Of a stretch of 58,276 bases of DNA, positions 40,422 to 50,066 are shown one piece after another. A program made the translations under genes and the position numbers. Origin of the DNA: Lachnospiraceae bacterium (GTDB lineage Bacteria; Bacillota; Clostridia; Lachnospirales; Lachnospiraceae); the NCBI GenBank assembly GCA_017438775.1, contig JAFRUR010000004.1, positions 1 to 58,276 of the forward strand. Direction: 5' to 3'. The notes beneath the pieces were generated by a model. That model did not search any database, had not been told where the DNA came from, and saw only the letters and a program-made list of their open reading frames with translations. Position 1 is the stretch's first letter, and each line of letters starts with the position of its first letter.

Positions 40422-41462
40422 TCACTCTTCTTTCAGTCCATCGGGCTCCGGTCCTTCCCCGAGTTTTCCGATCAGTTCCCCCGGCGATGTCTCCTCCTCC
40501 CGGAGAAGCCGGAAGAACCCGCGGACCTGCGCCCCGGTCCTCTCTCCGGACGCCGCAAGGCAGATGCTGTCCGCCGCGTGAAAGAGTTCCGGCACAAACA
40601 GGGCAGCCTCTCCCGCATCCAGTACGACGTGCCGGTATCCGCCGCGCTTCGCGAGCGCGGTCCACAGACCGGCTGCGTCCCCGCAGACGAGATCCCGCGC
40701 GGCGCGGAGCCTTCCGGGCGCTTCCAGAACGTCCCAGGCGCCTCCCCGGCGCACCGCGTCTGCGATGCGGGCATCGTCCAGATCCCCGCAGGCAAAGGCG
40801 TACAGAAGCTCTGCTGCCGCCTCACGCGCCTCTTCGTCCGCGGTATCCCGCGAAGATGCGGATCCGGCACCGGCGGCACGGCCGTCGGGCGCAGGAACGC
40901 CCGTATCGCCTGTGCGGAAGCCCGCCGGACACAGGGTCCAGAGCAGCGTCCGCCCCTGCGCGGACAGGTCCTTTGCCAGCCTCTGTGCCTGCCGGGCGCT
41001 CTCCGCCGCGCCGCAGAGGGACACGGCCAGATGCATCCGGGCCCGCTCCTCCGCCGACGCCCTCTCCGCCGCGGCTTTCTGCTCCGCGAGCCCGAGGATC
41101 CGTTCCAGGAGCACGGATGCAGGGACATAGCGGCAGATGCGCGTCACCGGGCCGGTGCTCTCTTCCGGCGCCGCGCCGGAAGGCTGCGCCTTTCCGGAAA
41201 AAGGGTTCGGCGGCGTCTCCTCCTGCGCATCGTCGCACAGCAGCACGGTCTGACCGCAGAGTCCCGCCAGGTCCTCACAGAACATTTCCTCCGCCGCCAC
41301 AAGCACGTTGGCCGGGGCGGCCGCCAGTGAGGTCCCGGCCTTTTTCCGCGCGAAGAAGGTGCGCACCGTCAGCCTTCCCCCGCTCTCCAGAGAGAGAAAG
41401 GACGACAGACGTCTGGCGTATTCTTCGCGGGATTCCAGTAAAACGACAGAATACTCCCGCAT
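40422..41462 (-). CDS. TadZ/CpaE-like protein of the Tad operon
   Basis: A 346-residue soluble protein. The first ~110 residues look like an atypical receiver-type domain (SVVLLESREEYARRLSSFLS, NVLVAAEEMFCEDLAGL). The rest resembles a MinD/CpaE-type ATPase fold in outline (MHLAVSLCGAAESARQAQRL, YRHVVLDAGEAALFVPELFH), but there is no Walker A motif, so it is likely a degenerate TadZ that positions the machine. I chose the ATG at 41462 (GAGG 6 bp upstream); an ATG at 41474 is near. First gene of the Tad operon. Confidence 0.75.
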   Translation of the reverse strand: MREYSVVLLESREEYARRLSSFLSLESGGRLTVRTFFARKKAGTSLAAAPANVLVAAEEMFCEDLAGLCGQTVLLCDDAQEETPPNPFSGKAQPSGAAPEESTGPVTRICRYVPASVLLERILGLAEQKAAAERASAEERARMHLAVSLCGAAESARQAQRLAKDLSAQGRTLLWTLCPAGFRTGDTGVPAPDGRAAGAGSASSRDTADEEAREAAAELLYAFACGDLDDARIADAVRRGGAWDVLEAPGRLRAARDLVCGDAAGLWTALAKRGGYRHVVLDAGEAALFVPELFHAADSICLAASGERTGAQVRGFFRLLREEETSPGELIGKLGEGPEPDGLKEE

Positions 41463-41539
41463 GTGCAGCCTCATTCGATTGTAAAAAGTGTGGGTGTTTT
41501 GCCCGAGACGGGCAGAAGCGACCGAGCGGTCGTGGCTCC

Positions 41540-41569
41540 ATGATATACGACTCAGGTGCAGGTTGTCAA
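41540..41569 (-). promoter_or_regulatory. Promoter of the Tad operon
   Basis: On the minus strand TTGACA (41569-41564), 18-bp spacing, TATCAT (41545-41540). The leader to the TadZ-like ATG at 41462 is ~70 nt and contains CGACCG/CGGTCG-type short repeats. Confidence 0.75.
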
Positions 41570-41583
41570 GGGGTTTTCCGAGC

Positions 41584-41617
41584 AAAAAAACGCGGCCCGG
41601 ACTGCCTCCCGGACCGC
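41584..41617 (-). terminator. Terminator after the DUF3783 gene
   Basis: A 9-bp stem with one mismatch (GCGGTCCGG/CCGGGCCGC on the minus strand) followed by seven Ts. It lies between the DUF3783 stop and the Tad promoter. Confidence 0.8.
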
Positions 41618-41645
41618 TCTTTCCATAAGAAAAATATTAAGGTAT

Positions 41646-42182
41646 TTACAGATTTTTGTTTCTCTCGTCGATCGCCCGTCTCTCCCTCTCCAGCTCCCGC
41701 ACAAGGTCGATAAACGGCCACGCGGCGTTGGTCTGCGTGAGCACGGCCTTGTAGACGTCGCGGGGGAGATCGGCGCGGCGCAGGTCCCTCAGGACCTTGT
41801 CGAAGGTGCGCTTATCGAAGAAGCAGAACAGCATCACGAGGGCGTTGGGCTCCGCGGGCGCATCCGCCGCGGTTTCGGCCTCCTCCGCACCCTCCGCGGG
41901 CCCGGCGCCCTGCTCCGCCCCGGAATCTGCGGGCACAGCGCTGCCATCGCGGTCAGCATCCTCCGCCCCGCCGGACGGCTGTGCGCCGTCTGGCCCCGTC
42001 TTCTGCGCCCCGGCCGGGCGCGGCACGTCCACGCCGGCCAGCTCTCCCACCGTCCGGTGCACCTGGTCGGGCGAGATCATGCGCACGCGCACGCGGGACA
42101 CCGCCAGCATGGGATGTGCCAGCCGGAAAACGCCGGTCTCTTCGGGATCGTAGAGCAGCACCAGAGGTCTGCGAGGGTCCAT
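41646..42182 (-). CDS. DUF3783 domain protein
   Basis: A 178-residue protein. The first ~50 residues are PLVLLYDPEETGVFRLAHPM and a hydrophilic stretch. Residues 53-112 are a low-complexity Ala/Gly/Asp/Glu linker, and the C terminus is a typical DUF3783 segment (ALVMLFCFFDKRTFDKVLRD, KAVLTQTNAAWPFIDLVREL). Its function is unknown. It follows glgB after a terminator and is followed by its own terminator, so it may be a single transcription unit. Confidence 0.8.
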   Translation of the reverse strand: MDPRRPLVLLYDPEETGVFRLAHPMLAVSRVRVRMISPDQVHRTVGELAGVDVPRPAGAQKTGPDGAQPSGGAEDADRDGSAVPADSGAEQGAGPAEGAEEAETAADAPAEPNALVMLFCFFDKRTFDKVLRDLRRADLPRDVYKAVLTQTNAAWPFIDLVRELERERRAIDERNKNL

Positions 42183-42259
42183 GTGTTTCCCCTTTCAAAG
42201 AAGTGACATGCAGCGGCCTCGCCCCCTTGCGGAAGGGCCCGTCCGCGGTCAAAAGAAAA

Positions 42260-42287
42260 GGCCGCGCGAGAGGCACCCCGCGCGGCC
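42260..42287 (-). terminator. Terminator after glgB
   Basis: Perfect 9-bp stem GGCCGCGCG/CGCGCGGCC, loop 10 nt, followed by TTTTCTTTT on the minus strand, 14 bp after the glgB stop. Confidence 0.85.
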
Positions 42288-42300
42288 GGGCAGTTCTGTC

Positions 42301-44187
<1,887 letters not shown>

Positions 44188-44267
44188 GCTGTGCCTCCGT
44201 CTGGGATGATCGGTGATGTTTCTCGGCCGGTATCTCCGCGGCGTCCGCCGCGTTCCCGCGTGTTCCC

Positions 44268-45269
44268 TTACCAGCGGATGATGTCCCGCGCGGCCGGCGT
44301 CTCGAAGCGGCGCCGCACGTCTTCTTCGCTCCCGCCCTGGCCCAGGGCCCACATCAGTTTGGTGACCACGGCCTCCGTGGTCATGCTGTACGCCTCGATG
44401 ACGCCCATGGTCTCCTTGACCTTATGGCCCACCTCGTAGAGGCTCATGTCGCTCCCCTCGTACGGGACCTGCGTCATCATGACCACCGTCCGCCCGAGGC
44501 TGCGCCACAGGCGCACCGCGTCGGCGATGTCCCCGGCCTCTCCGCCCGGCAGGCCTCCCATGCCGAAGGTCTGCAGGACCAGGCCGCGGCACCTCTCCGC
44601 CGCCTCGCGCAGAAACGTGCTGTCCATGCCCGGCATGAGCGGGAGCAGGAGGACGCGCCGGTCCAGACGGTCGTAAAACACGGGGCCGCCCGCGGTCTTC
44701 TCCTCCTCCGTGAGGTAGCGGATGAGCCGTCTCTCCCGCACGATTCCCACCGGCGGGTGATCCACGCTGCCGAAAGCGTTGTAGCTCTTGGTGCGCTCCT
44801 TGCGCGCCCGCGTTCCCAGGATGATCTCCCCGTTGAAGACGACGCGCACGCCGCTGCTCTCCGGGTCCGAGGCGTAGAGCAGGCTGTCAAAGAGGTTGCG
44901 CCTGGCGTCCGTGTCCTGAAGGGAGATGGACTTCTGCCCGCCTGTCAGCACGATGGGCTTGGGCGACTTCTGGATGAGGTAGGACAGGGCCGCGGCGGTG
45001 TAGGCCATGGTGTCCGTCCCGTGGGCGATCACGAAGCCGTCAAAGGCGTCGTAGTTCTCGCGCACGGCCGCGGCGATGGCCAGCCAGTGCTCCGGCCCCA
45101 CGTTGGTGCTGTCCAGGGAAAACAGCTGGCGGCTCTCGATCCGGCAGAGGGCGCGGGCCTCGGGAACGCACGCCAGAAGCTCCTCCGTGCCGATGACCGG
45201 CGTCAGGCCGTTTCCGCTTTCCACCGAGGCGATGGTGCCTCCGGTGCCCAGAAGTAAAACGCTGCGCAT
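44268..45269 (-). CDS. ansA: L-asparaginase, type I
   Basis: A 333-residue asparaginase without signal peptide. The two nucleophile motifs are LLLGTGGTIASVESGNG (about 5-21) and VIAHGTDTMAYTAAALSYL (about 79-97) with the catalytic Thr-Asp pair; Lys in LTGGQKSISL completes the triad. It hydrolyses Asn to Asp and ammonia in the cytoplasm. I chose the ATG at 45269 (GAGAGGA 5 bp upstream) rather than an earlier TTG. It is led by its own promoter. Confidence 0.95.
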   Translation of the reverse strand: MRSVLLLGTGGTIASVESGNGLTPVIGTEELLACVPEARALCRIESRQLFSLDSTNVGPEHWLAIAAAVRENYDAFDGFVIAHGTDTMAYTAAALSYLIQKSPKPIVLTGGQKSISLQDTDARRNLFDSLLYASDPESSGVRVVFNGEIILGTRARKERTKSYNAFGSVDHPPVGIVRERRLIRYLTEEEKTAGGPVFYDRLDRRVLLLPLMPGMDSTFLREAAERCRGLVLQTFGMGGLPGGEAGDIADAVRLWRSLGRTVVMMTQVPYEGSDMSLYEVGHKVKETMGVIEAYSMTTEAVVTKLMWALGQGGSEEDVRRRFETPAARDIIRW

Positions 45270-45310
45270 AGGGATCCTCTCGCAAAACAAAACCAAATTC
45301 CTGCCCTTTT

Positions 45311-45339
45311 ACTATATCCAAAATCGGACAGAATCGCAA
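45311..45339 (-). promoter_or_regulatory. Promoter of ansA(-glgB)
   Basis: On the minus strand TTGCGA (45339-45334), 17 bp, TATAGT (45316-45311). The leader is ~35 nt. Confidence 0.75.
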
Positions 45340-45375
45340 GGGTCCCGCGCCGCTTTCGGAGGGTTTTCGGATATC

Positions 45376-45410
45376 AAAAAAGCAGCGCCCGGGACCGGCC
45401 CGGACACTGC
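45376..45410 (-). terminator. Terminator after the FUSC/HAD-like gene
   Basis: GCAGTGTCCGGG pairs with CCCGGGCGCTGC (two wobbles), followed by six Ts on the minus strand. It lies 31 bp after the stop at 45442. Confidence 0.8.
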
Positions 45411-45441
45411 CTGATCACTGTGACATTTTCCCGCGGTGCGC

Positions 45442-46743
45442 TCACGCCTCTTCCCTGCGAAGCGAGATCAGCGGGGGCTCGTACGCCCGCGTGAGGCGGC
45501 GCATCAGGCGGATGGCGCCCTGCTCGGAGTGCGCCTCTCCCGCGAACATCTCCTTCACGGTGAGGTTCGGATCCTCCGCCCACAGGCGCTCCATCAGGTG
45601 CTGCATCGCGCGCTCCTGCGTGGCGGAAGCCGCGTAGAAGTACAGGCTGACGCCGCCTTCAAGGCCCGCCTGGCGGCGGATCACGGCGCGCAGGCCCCGT
45701 TCCTCAAGGCTCTCCTTCAGGGGCGCAAGCAGTTCCTTCGCGCGCTCCGCGTCGGTGACCACCTTCACGTAGACCACGTCGGAAAGGGAGTAGGGATCCT
45801 CGTCCAGATAGCAGCGGTACGGGGACCGGCGCAGCTCCTGGTACACGATGTTCTCCGCCTCGGTCAGATCCCCGTGGTGGTAAATAAAGTTCCGGTTCTG
45901 CCGGATGGTGTACACGAAGTAGTTGCTGCCCGCCTCTTCCAGGCGCTCCATGAGCCAGAGCCCGGACGCGGGCGCGATGTTCTCGACGGCATCGTACGCG
46001 TTCTCGTCGGCGTCGTACAGGGCCGCCCCGTCCATGACGATCATGGGCGTCCCCATCTTCCCGCGCCCCACCTGCGAAAGCAGGAAGGCCGGGGCGTGCT
46101 GGGACATCAGGCAGATCCGCGCGCCGTCCTGGAAAAGATAGCGCAGCCGGAACAGCACCTGCGGCGATATCTCCGACAGCTGGTCGGAAAGAAGGTCCGC
46201 CGTGTGCACGAAGAAGACGCGGTCGCGGCGCTTCTTTCTCGGAAAGCGCACCGTGTTGACCAGGATCGCCGCGGTGGTGCCCACGAGGACGTCGCGCACG
46301 CGCAGGGCGCCCTGGCGGAGCGGATCCTCGATGTCGGGATAGGCGATGACCACGCAGAGAAACACGATGGCGGCCAGGGCGGCGTCGTCGGGGCGGCGCG
46401 CCAGAACGGCGCTGTGCAGGGCGAACAGAGTCCCGAGGCCCATCATGACGTAGAGCACGACAGGGTGCTTCGCGGCGGCCGGGAAGGCCATCACGAGGAG
46501 CAGGAAGACGAAGCCCCAGAAGATGCCCGTCAGCGTCCCGGTGAGGCGGCTCAGGGCGCTCTTCGTGGTGTCGTGCACGTAGGGCTGCATGCAGATGATG
46601 GCGGTGATGGCGGCCTCCGCGGGAATGGAATCTCCGCGGTAGCCGATCAGCACGTAGAACAATAGACAAAGCGTGACCGCCACGGCGGTCTTAACGATTC
46701 TCTGCCCGATCGGGGGCAGGTAAAAAGCGCGTGATTTTTTCAT
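45442..46743 (-). CDS. FUSC/aromatic-acid-exporter-type membrane protein fused to a degenerate HAD-like domain
   Basis: A 433-residue two-part protein. Residues 12-168 hold about six helices of the FUSC/ArAE type (GQRIVKTAVAVTLCLLFYV, SALSRLTGTLTGIFWGFVF). Residues ~174-400 follow the outline of Cof-type HAD phosphatases: VFFVHTADLLSDQLSEISP lies where Cof proteins have vDlDGTLL...iS, and TPMIVMDGAALYD matches the piIamNGA region. The catalytic DxD is replaced (VHT at 179-181), so hydrolase activity is unlikely and a ligand-binding or scaffold role is inferred. Such a soluble domain after FUSC helices is unusual to me. The promoter -10 lies only 9 nt before the ATG, so the mRNA may be almost leaderless. 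Confidence 0.8.
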   Translation of the reverse strand: MKKSRAFYLPPIGQRIVKTAVAVTLCLLFYVLIGYRGDSIPAEAAITAIICMQPYVHDTTKSALSRLTGTLTGIFWGFVFLLLVMAFPAAAKHPVVLYVMMGLGTLFALHSAVLARRPDDAALAAIVFLCVVIAYPDIEDPLRQGALRVRDVLVGTTAAILVNTVRFPRKKRRDRVFFVHTADLLSDQLSEISPQVLFRLRYLFQDGARICLMSQHAPAFLLSQVGRGKMGTPMIVMDGAALYDADENAYDAVENIAPASGLWLMERLEEAGSNYFVYTIRQNRNFIYHHGDLTEAENIVYQELRRSPYRCYLDEDPYSLSDVVYVKVVTDAERAKELLAPLKESLEERGLRAVIRRQAGLEGGVSLYFYAASATQERAMQHLMERLWAEDPNLTVKEMFAGEAHSEQGAIRLMRRLTRAYEPPLISLRREEA

Positions 46744-46752
46744 AACCCGTGT

Positions 46753-46781
46753 ATCATAGCCGAAAGCGGCCGGAATGGCAA
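46753..46781 (-). promoter_or_regulatory. Promoter of the FUSC/HAD-like gene
   Basis: On the minus strand TTGCCA (46781-46776), 17 bp, TATGAT (46758-46753). The ATG at 46743 starts 9 nt after the -10, leaving a leader of only 3-5 nt. Confidence 0.78.
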
Positions 46782-46814
46782 GCGGTTTCCGCCCCGCGCC
46801 TCTCTTTCGGACAT

Positions 46815-46856
46815 AAAAAGGGCACTGATTCGGTATGCATCCCGAAACCAGTGCCC
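46815..46856 (-). terminator. Terminator after the fructokinase gene
   Basis: A long stem GGGCACTG-GTTTCGG/CCGAAT-CAGTGCCC followed by TTTTTA on the minus strand, 40 bp after the fructokinase stop. It ends the fructan locus. Confidence 0.85.
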
Positions 46857-46896
46857 CCGTGCCGCCGGGACCTGACCCTGGGTACCCGGTTCGGCA

Positions 46897-47859
46897 CTAT
46901 CGTGAAGAAAGAAGGAGATCGACTTCCTCAAGCGTCGGCATCACGCGCAGCGCGCCTTTCTTTGTCGTGATCAGAGACGCGGCGGCATTGGCGAACCGCA
47001 GGATCTCCTCCAGATCGCCGGCCTGAAGGTCATGGATGTCATGATCCAGAAGTCCGTTCAGGACACAGGCACAGAAGGTATCCCCCGCTCCGGTCGTCTC
47101 GATCGTGTTTTCCTGCAGGAAGGGAGCCGCGTCGATGCGCCTCCCCTTGTAATAGGCGCTGCTGCCGTCCCTGCCCTTGCTCACCAGGATCAGCGGGATC
47201 CCGTGCCGGGCCTGCAGGTCGGCGATCCCCTCATCAAAGTCCTCTTTCCCGGTGAACCACTGCACTTCGTTGTCCGCGATCTTCATCACGTCGCACTGGC
47301 TCATGCCGAAGTCGATCTGCTCGTGCGCCTCGTCCAGGCTGTTCCAGAGCGGCTCGCGCAGGTTGGGATCGAACGAGATCAGGCATCCGTTCTCTTTCGC
47401 GATTCGAAGCGCCTTTTTTGTCGCTTCCCGGCAGGCGGGATGCGTCAGCGACAGGGAACCGAAGTGGAAGATCCGTGAATCCGCGATCAGGTCTTCCTGC
47501 ACTTCCTCCGCGCTCAGCATCATGTCCGCGCCGGGGCTGCGGTAAAACGCAAAGTCCCTGTCCCCGTCGGGCTTTTTGACGACGAAGGCCAGCGTGGTGC
47601 GGACGTCCTTGTCCATAAGGAGATTGCGGGTGTCGATTCCGACCTCCTCCACGGCCTCCTTCAGCTTGTTTCCCCAGATATCCTGCCCGACCTTGCCGAT
47701 GAAGGCGGTTTTGCGTCCGAGTCTGCAGAGCATCGAAAGCACGTTGCAGGGCGCTCCGCCCGGGTTGGCCTCCAGCAGGGGGTTGCCCTGTTCACTGATG
47801 CCGTTCTCGGTAAAATCGATCAGCAGCTCGCCCAGGGCAGTCACATCGTATGTCTTCAT
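46897..47859 (-). CDS. scrK: Fructokinase (PfkB/ribokinase family)
   Basis: A 320-residue PfkB-family sugar kinase. The first motif is NPGGAPCNVLSMLCRLG (about 32-48), and the C-terminal signature with the catalytic Asp is ETTGAGDTFCACVLNGLL (about 249-266). It phosphorylates fructose released by the GH32 enzyme. The ATG overlaps the GH32 stop (ATGA), showing tight coupling. Last gene of the locus. Confidence 0.94.
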   Translation of the reverse strand: MKTYDVTALGELLIDFTENGISEQGNPLLEANPGGAPCNVLSMLCRLGRKTAFIGKVGQDIWGNKLKEAVEEVGIDTRNLLMDKDVRTTLAFVVKKPDGDRDFAFYRSPGADMMLSAEEVQEDLIADSRIFHFGSLSLTHPACREATKKALRIAKENGCLISFDPNLREPLWNSLDEAHEQIDFGMSQCDVMKIADNEVQWFTGKEDFDEGIADLQARHGIPLILVSKGRDGSSAYYKGRRIDAAPFLQENTIETTGAGDTFCACVLNGLLDHDIHDLQAGDLEEILRFANAAASLITTKKGALRVMPTLEEVDLLLSSR

Positions 47860-49358
47860 TCTTTCGCTCCTTCTTCCAGCAGCAGGTCGTACTTTTCCAC
47901 ATCCATGGCGACGCAGCCGTCCGCCTCGAAGCTGATGGCGTCGGCGCGCAGATCCGTGTAGAGCATGGCGGTCGCCGCCTGCTCACCGTCGTTCACGAAG
48001 ACCTCCAGGGAGTGCCGGTCGAGAATCAGACGCAGCTTGATCTCCCCCTGGCGGGGCCGCACCAGAAAATCGCGGACGCACACGATATCGTGCGCGAAAC
48101 CGCTGTGGCTGCGGTCGATGCGGACCGTGCTGTTCTCCGTCTTGTAGCGCACGGTGACATAGTGCTCGCCGTCCTGCGCCACGTTGATCTTGAAATAGCG
48201 GTAGTTTGCGCTTTCCACGGCCGGACGCACGCGGACCGTCATGTCCAGCACGCGCCCCTTGACGTTCTGCAGGCTGATCATCCCGGAAAACACCACGTTT
48301 CTGTAGAGGATCTGATAGCTGCGGTAGTTCTCCAGCTCCCGCACAGGATTCTGATACAGCCGTCCGTCGCGGATATGCAGTTCCCTCGGAATGGTCATCT
48401 CCCCGAAATAGCGGATCTTGCGCGGCTGACAGTTGGTGGTCTCCCAGTTCTGCATCCAGGCGATCATCACGCGCCGGCCGTCCGGCGTCTCCACGGTCTG
48501 CGGCGCGTAAAAGTCAAGGCCGTAGTCGACAGCCTGTACTGCTTCGCGGGTCTGATGGCACTTCTCCCGGTCATACCCGCCGATGAGGCACACCGTCCCG
48601 TTGCCGGCGTGGAACTCCAGGCCGATCGGATTCATCTCCTGCGGGCTGACCAGCAGGACGTGTTTTCCGTCGAGTTTGAAGAAATCCGGGCACTCCCACA
48701 TCAGGCCGTACTGGTTGTGGCAGGCAGCCAGAACGCCGTCGAAGCGCCAGTGCAGGCAGTCCTCGCTCTCATAGAGGAGGATGGACCCGCTGCCGTCGGC
48801 CGGACGGTTGCCCACCAGAGCATAGTAGGTGTCGCCCTCTTTCCAGATCTTCGGATCGCGGAAGTCGTAAGGGCTGCCTCCTTCGGGCAGATCCGCGGCC
48901 GTGATGACGGGGTTGACCTCCGACTTTTCATAGTTCAGTCCGTCGCCGACGGCGATGCACTGGGTCTGAATCTCACGGCGTTCGCCGGTACTCTGGCGCA
49001 CCTTGCGAACCCCTGTATACATGAGCAGCTGCCGTCCGTCCGGCAGTTCCAGGGCGCTGCCGGAGAAGCAGCCGTCCTTGTCATAAGGCATGTCGGGAGC
49101 CATGGCGGCCGGAAGCCGTTCCCAGCGGATAAAGTCCCGCGTCTTCGCGTGCCCCCAGTGCATGGGTCCCCACTTGTTGTCGTAAGGATAATACTGATAA
49201 AAAAGGTGATACTCTCCCTTGTAGACGGAAAACCCGTTGGGATCGTTCATCCAGCCGATGTTCGGCGTCATATGAAAAACGGGGCGCTGATCATCCGGGA
49301 CAAAAGGGCCGTACTTGGCCTCAAAATCCCGTGCCTTTTGCAGCAGTTTACTGGTCAT
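47856..49358 (-). CDS. Intracellular GH32 beta-fructosidase (sucrose-6-phosphate hydrolase type)
   Basis: A 500-residue GH32 enzyme without signal peptide. The nucleophile is D39 in WMNDPNG, the transition-state stabiliser is in FRDPK (166-170), and the acid/base is E222 in WECPDFF. A C-terminal beta-sandwich (about 350-500) ends MDVEKYDLLLEEG. It cleaves terminal fructose from sucrose or short fructans in the cytoplasm. As import is by an ABC system and not a PTS, the likely substrate is unphosphorylated sugar. Start ATG 49358 (GAGGAGA 5 bp upstream). Confidence 0.95.
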   Translation of the reverse strand: MTSKLLQKARDFEAKYGPFVPDDQRPVFHMTPNIGWMNDPNGFSVYKGEYHLFYQYYPYDNKWGPMHWGHAKTRDFIRWERLPAAMAPDMPYDKDGCFSGSALELPDGRQLLMYTGVRKVRQSTGERREIQTQCIAVGDGLNYEKSEVNPVITAADLPEGGSPYDFRDPKIWKEGDTYYALVGNRPADGSGSILLYESEDCLHWRFDGVLAACHNQYGLMWECPDFFKLDGKHVLLVSPQEMNPIGLEFHAGNGTVCLIGGYDREKCHQTREAVQAVDYGLDFYAPQTVETPDGRRVMIAWMQNWETTNCQPRKIRYFGEMTIPRELHIRDGRLYQNPVRELENYRSYQILYRNVVFSGMISLQNVKGRVLDMTVRVRPAVESANYRYFKINVAQDGEHYVTVRYKTENSTVRIDRSHSGFAHDIVCVRDFLVRPRQGEIKLRLILDRHSLEVFVNDGEQAATAMLYTDLRADAISFEADGCVAMDVEKYDLLLEEGAKE

Positions 49359-49396
49359 TCGGTTCTCCTCAAAAAACAAATCAGAAAAATGTGCGG

Positions 49397-50044
49397 TCAG
49401 TCAAGTTCGTCGCGGGCTTCTTCCTTCTCCAGATCCTCCGGCTGCATGTGAAGGCGGAAGATCGTTTCCATGACGGAGCTGTAGATATAGCAGACGATCG
49501 CCGGCGCAAACAGCACCATGAAAGGCACCATCAGGCACAGGGCCAGGCCGATCACGATCGGCAGCATGACGCCCAGCGCGCGCAGGGGGTGAATGCGCAG
49601 GAGAAGGAAGCCGTAGCGCAGGATCTCTCCGACCGTACCGTTGAAGCGGGCCGCGTAGGCAGCCACATAGGCCGTCCAGGTCAGGCCGACCGCCTCAACG
49701 AAAAGCGCCGCCCAGTAGAAATGTCCCATGAATCCTCCGGCGATCCGGATGCTCCGGAACACCGCCGCATCCGTTGCAAGCACGACAAGGACCACAAGTT
49801 CGATCAGCCAGGCGAGCGTGGAGCGCTTGAAGTTTTCCCGAAAAGCGCTCCAGAAATGCTTCCAGATGCCGGCCTCGTTGCGGCGCAGGCAGTGATGCAC
49901 CGCCGCGTACAGGGCCGCCGAGGAAGCCCCGATCGTAAAAATGGGGAGGGAAAACGCGAGCCAGAGTGCGCTCAGGCACAAAAAGTCCCCGACCTTCATC
50001 AGTGTTGTGACAAGAGGACTTTCCATTCCAAAGAGCCGGTTCAT
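49397..50044 (-). CDS. YesL/DUF624 family membrane protein
   Basis: A 215-residue protein with about five hydrophobic helices of the YesL type (SPLVTTLMKVGDFLCLSALWL, PIFTIGASSAALYAAVHHCLR, RNEAGIWKHFWSAFRENFKR). DUF624 genes accompany LplB/LplC-type ABC sugar transporters; the function is not established. ATG at 50044 with GGGAGGG upstream. It lies 22 bp after the GH32 lipoprotein gene. Confidence 0.88.
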   Translation of the reverse strand: MNRLFGMESPLVTTLMKVGDFLCLSALWLAFSLPIFTIGASSAALYAAVHHCLRRNEAGIWKHFWSAFRENFKRSTLAWLIELVVLVVLATDAAVFRSIRIAGGFMGHFYWAALFVEAVGLTWTAYVAAYAARFNGTVGEILRYGFLLLRIHPLRALGVMLPIVIGLALCLMVPFMVLFAPAIVCYIYSSVMETIFRLHMQPEDLEKEEARDELD

Positions 50045-50066
50045 GTTTTTTCCCTCCCCGATCGGT

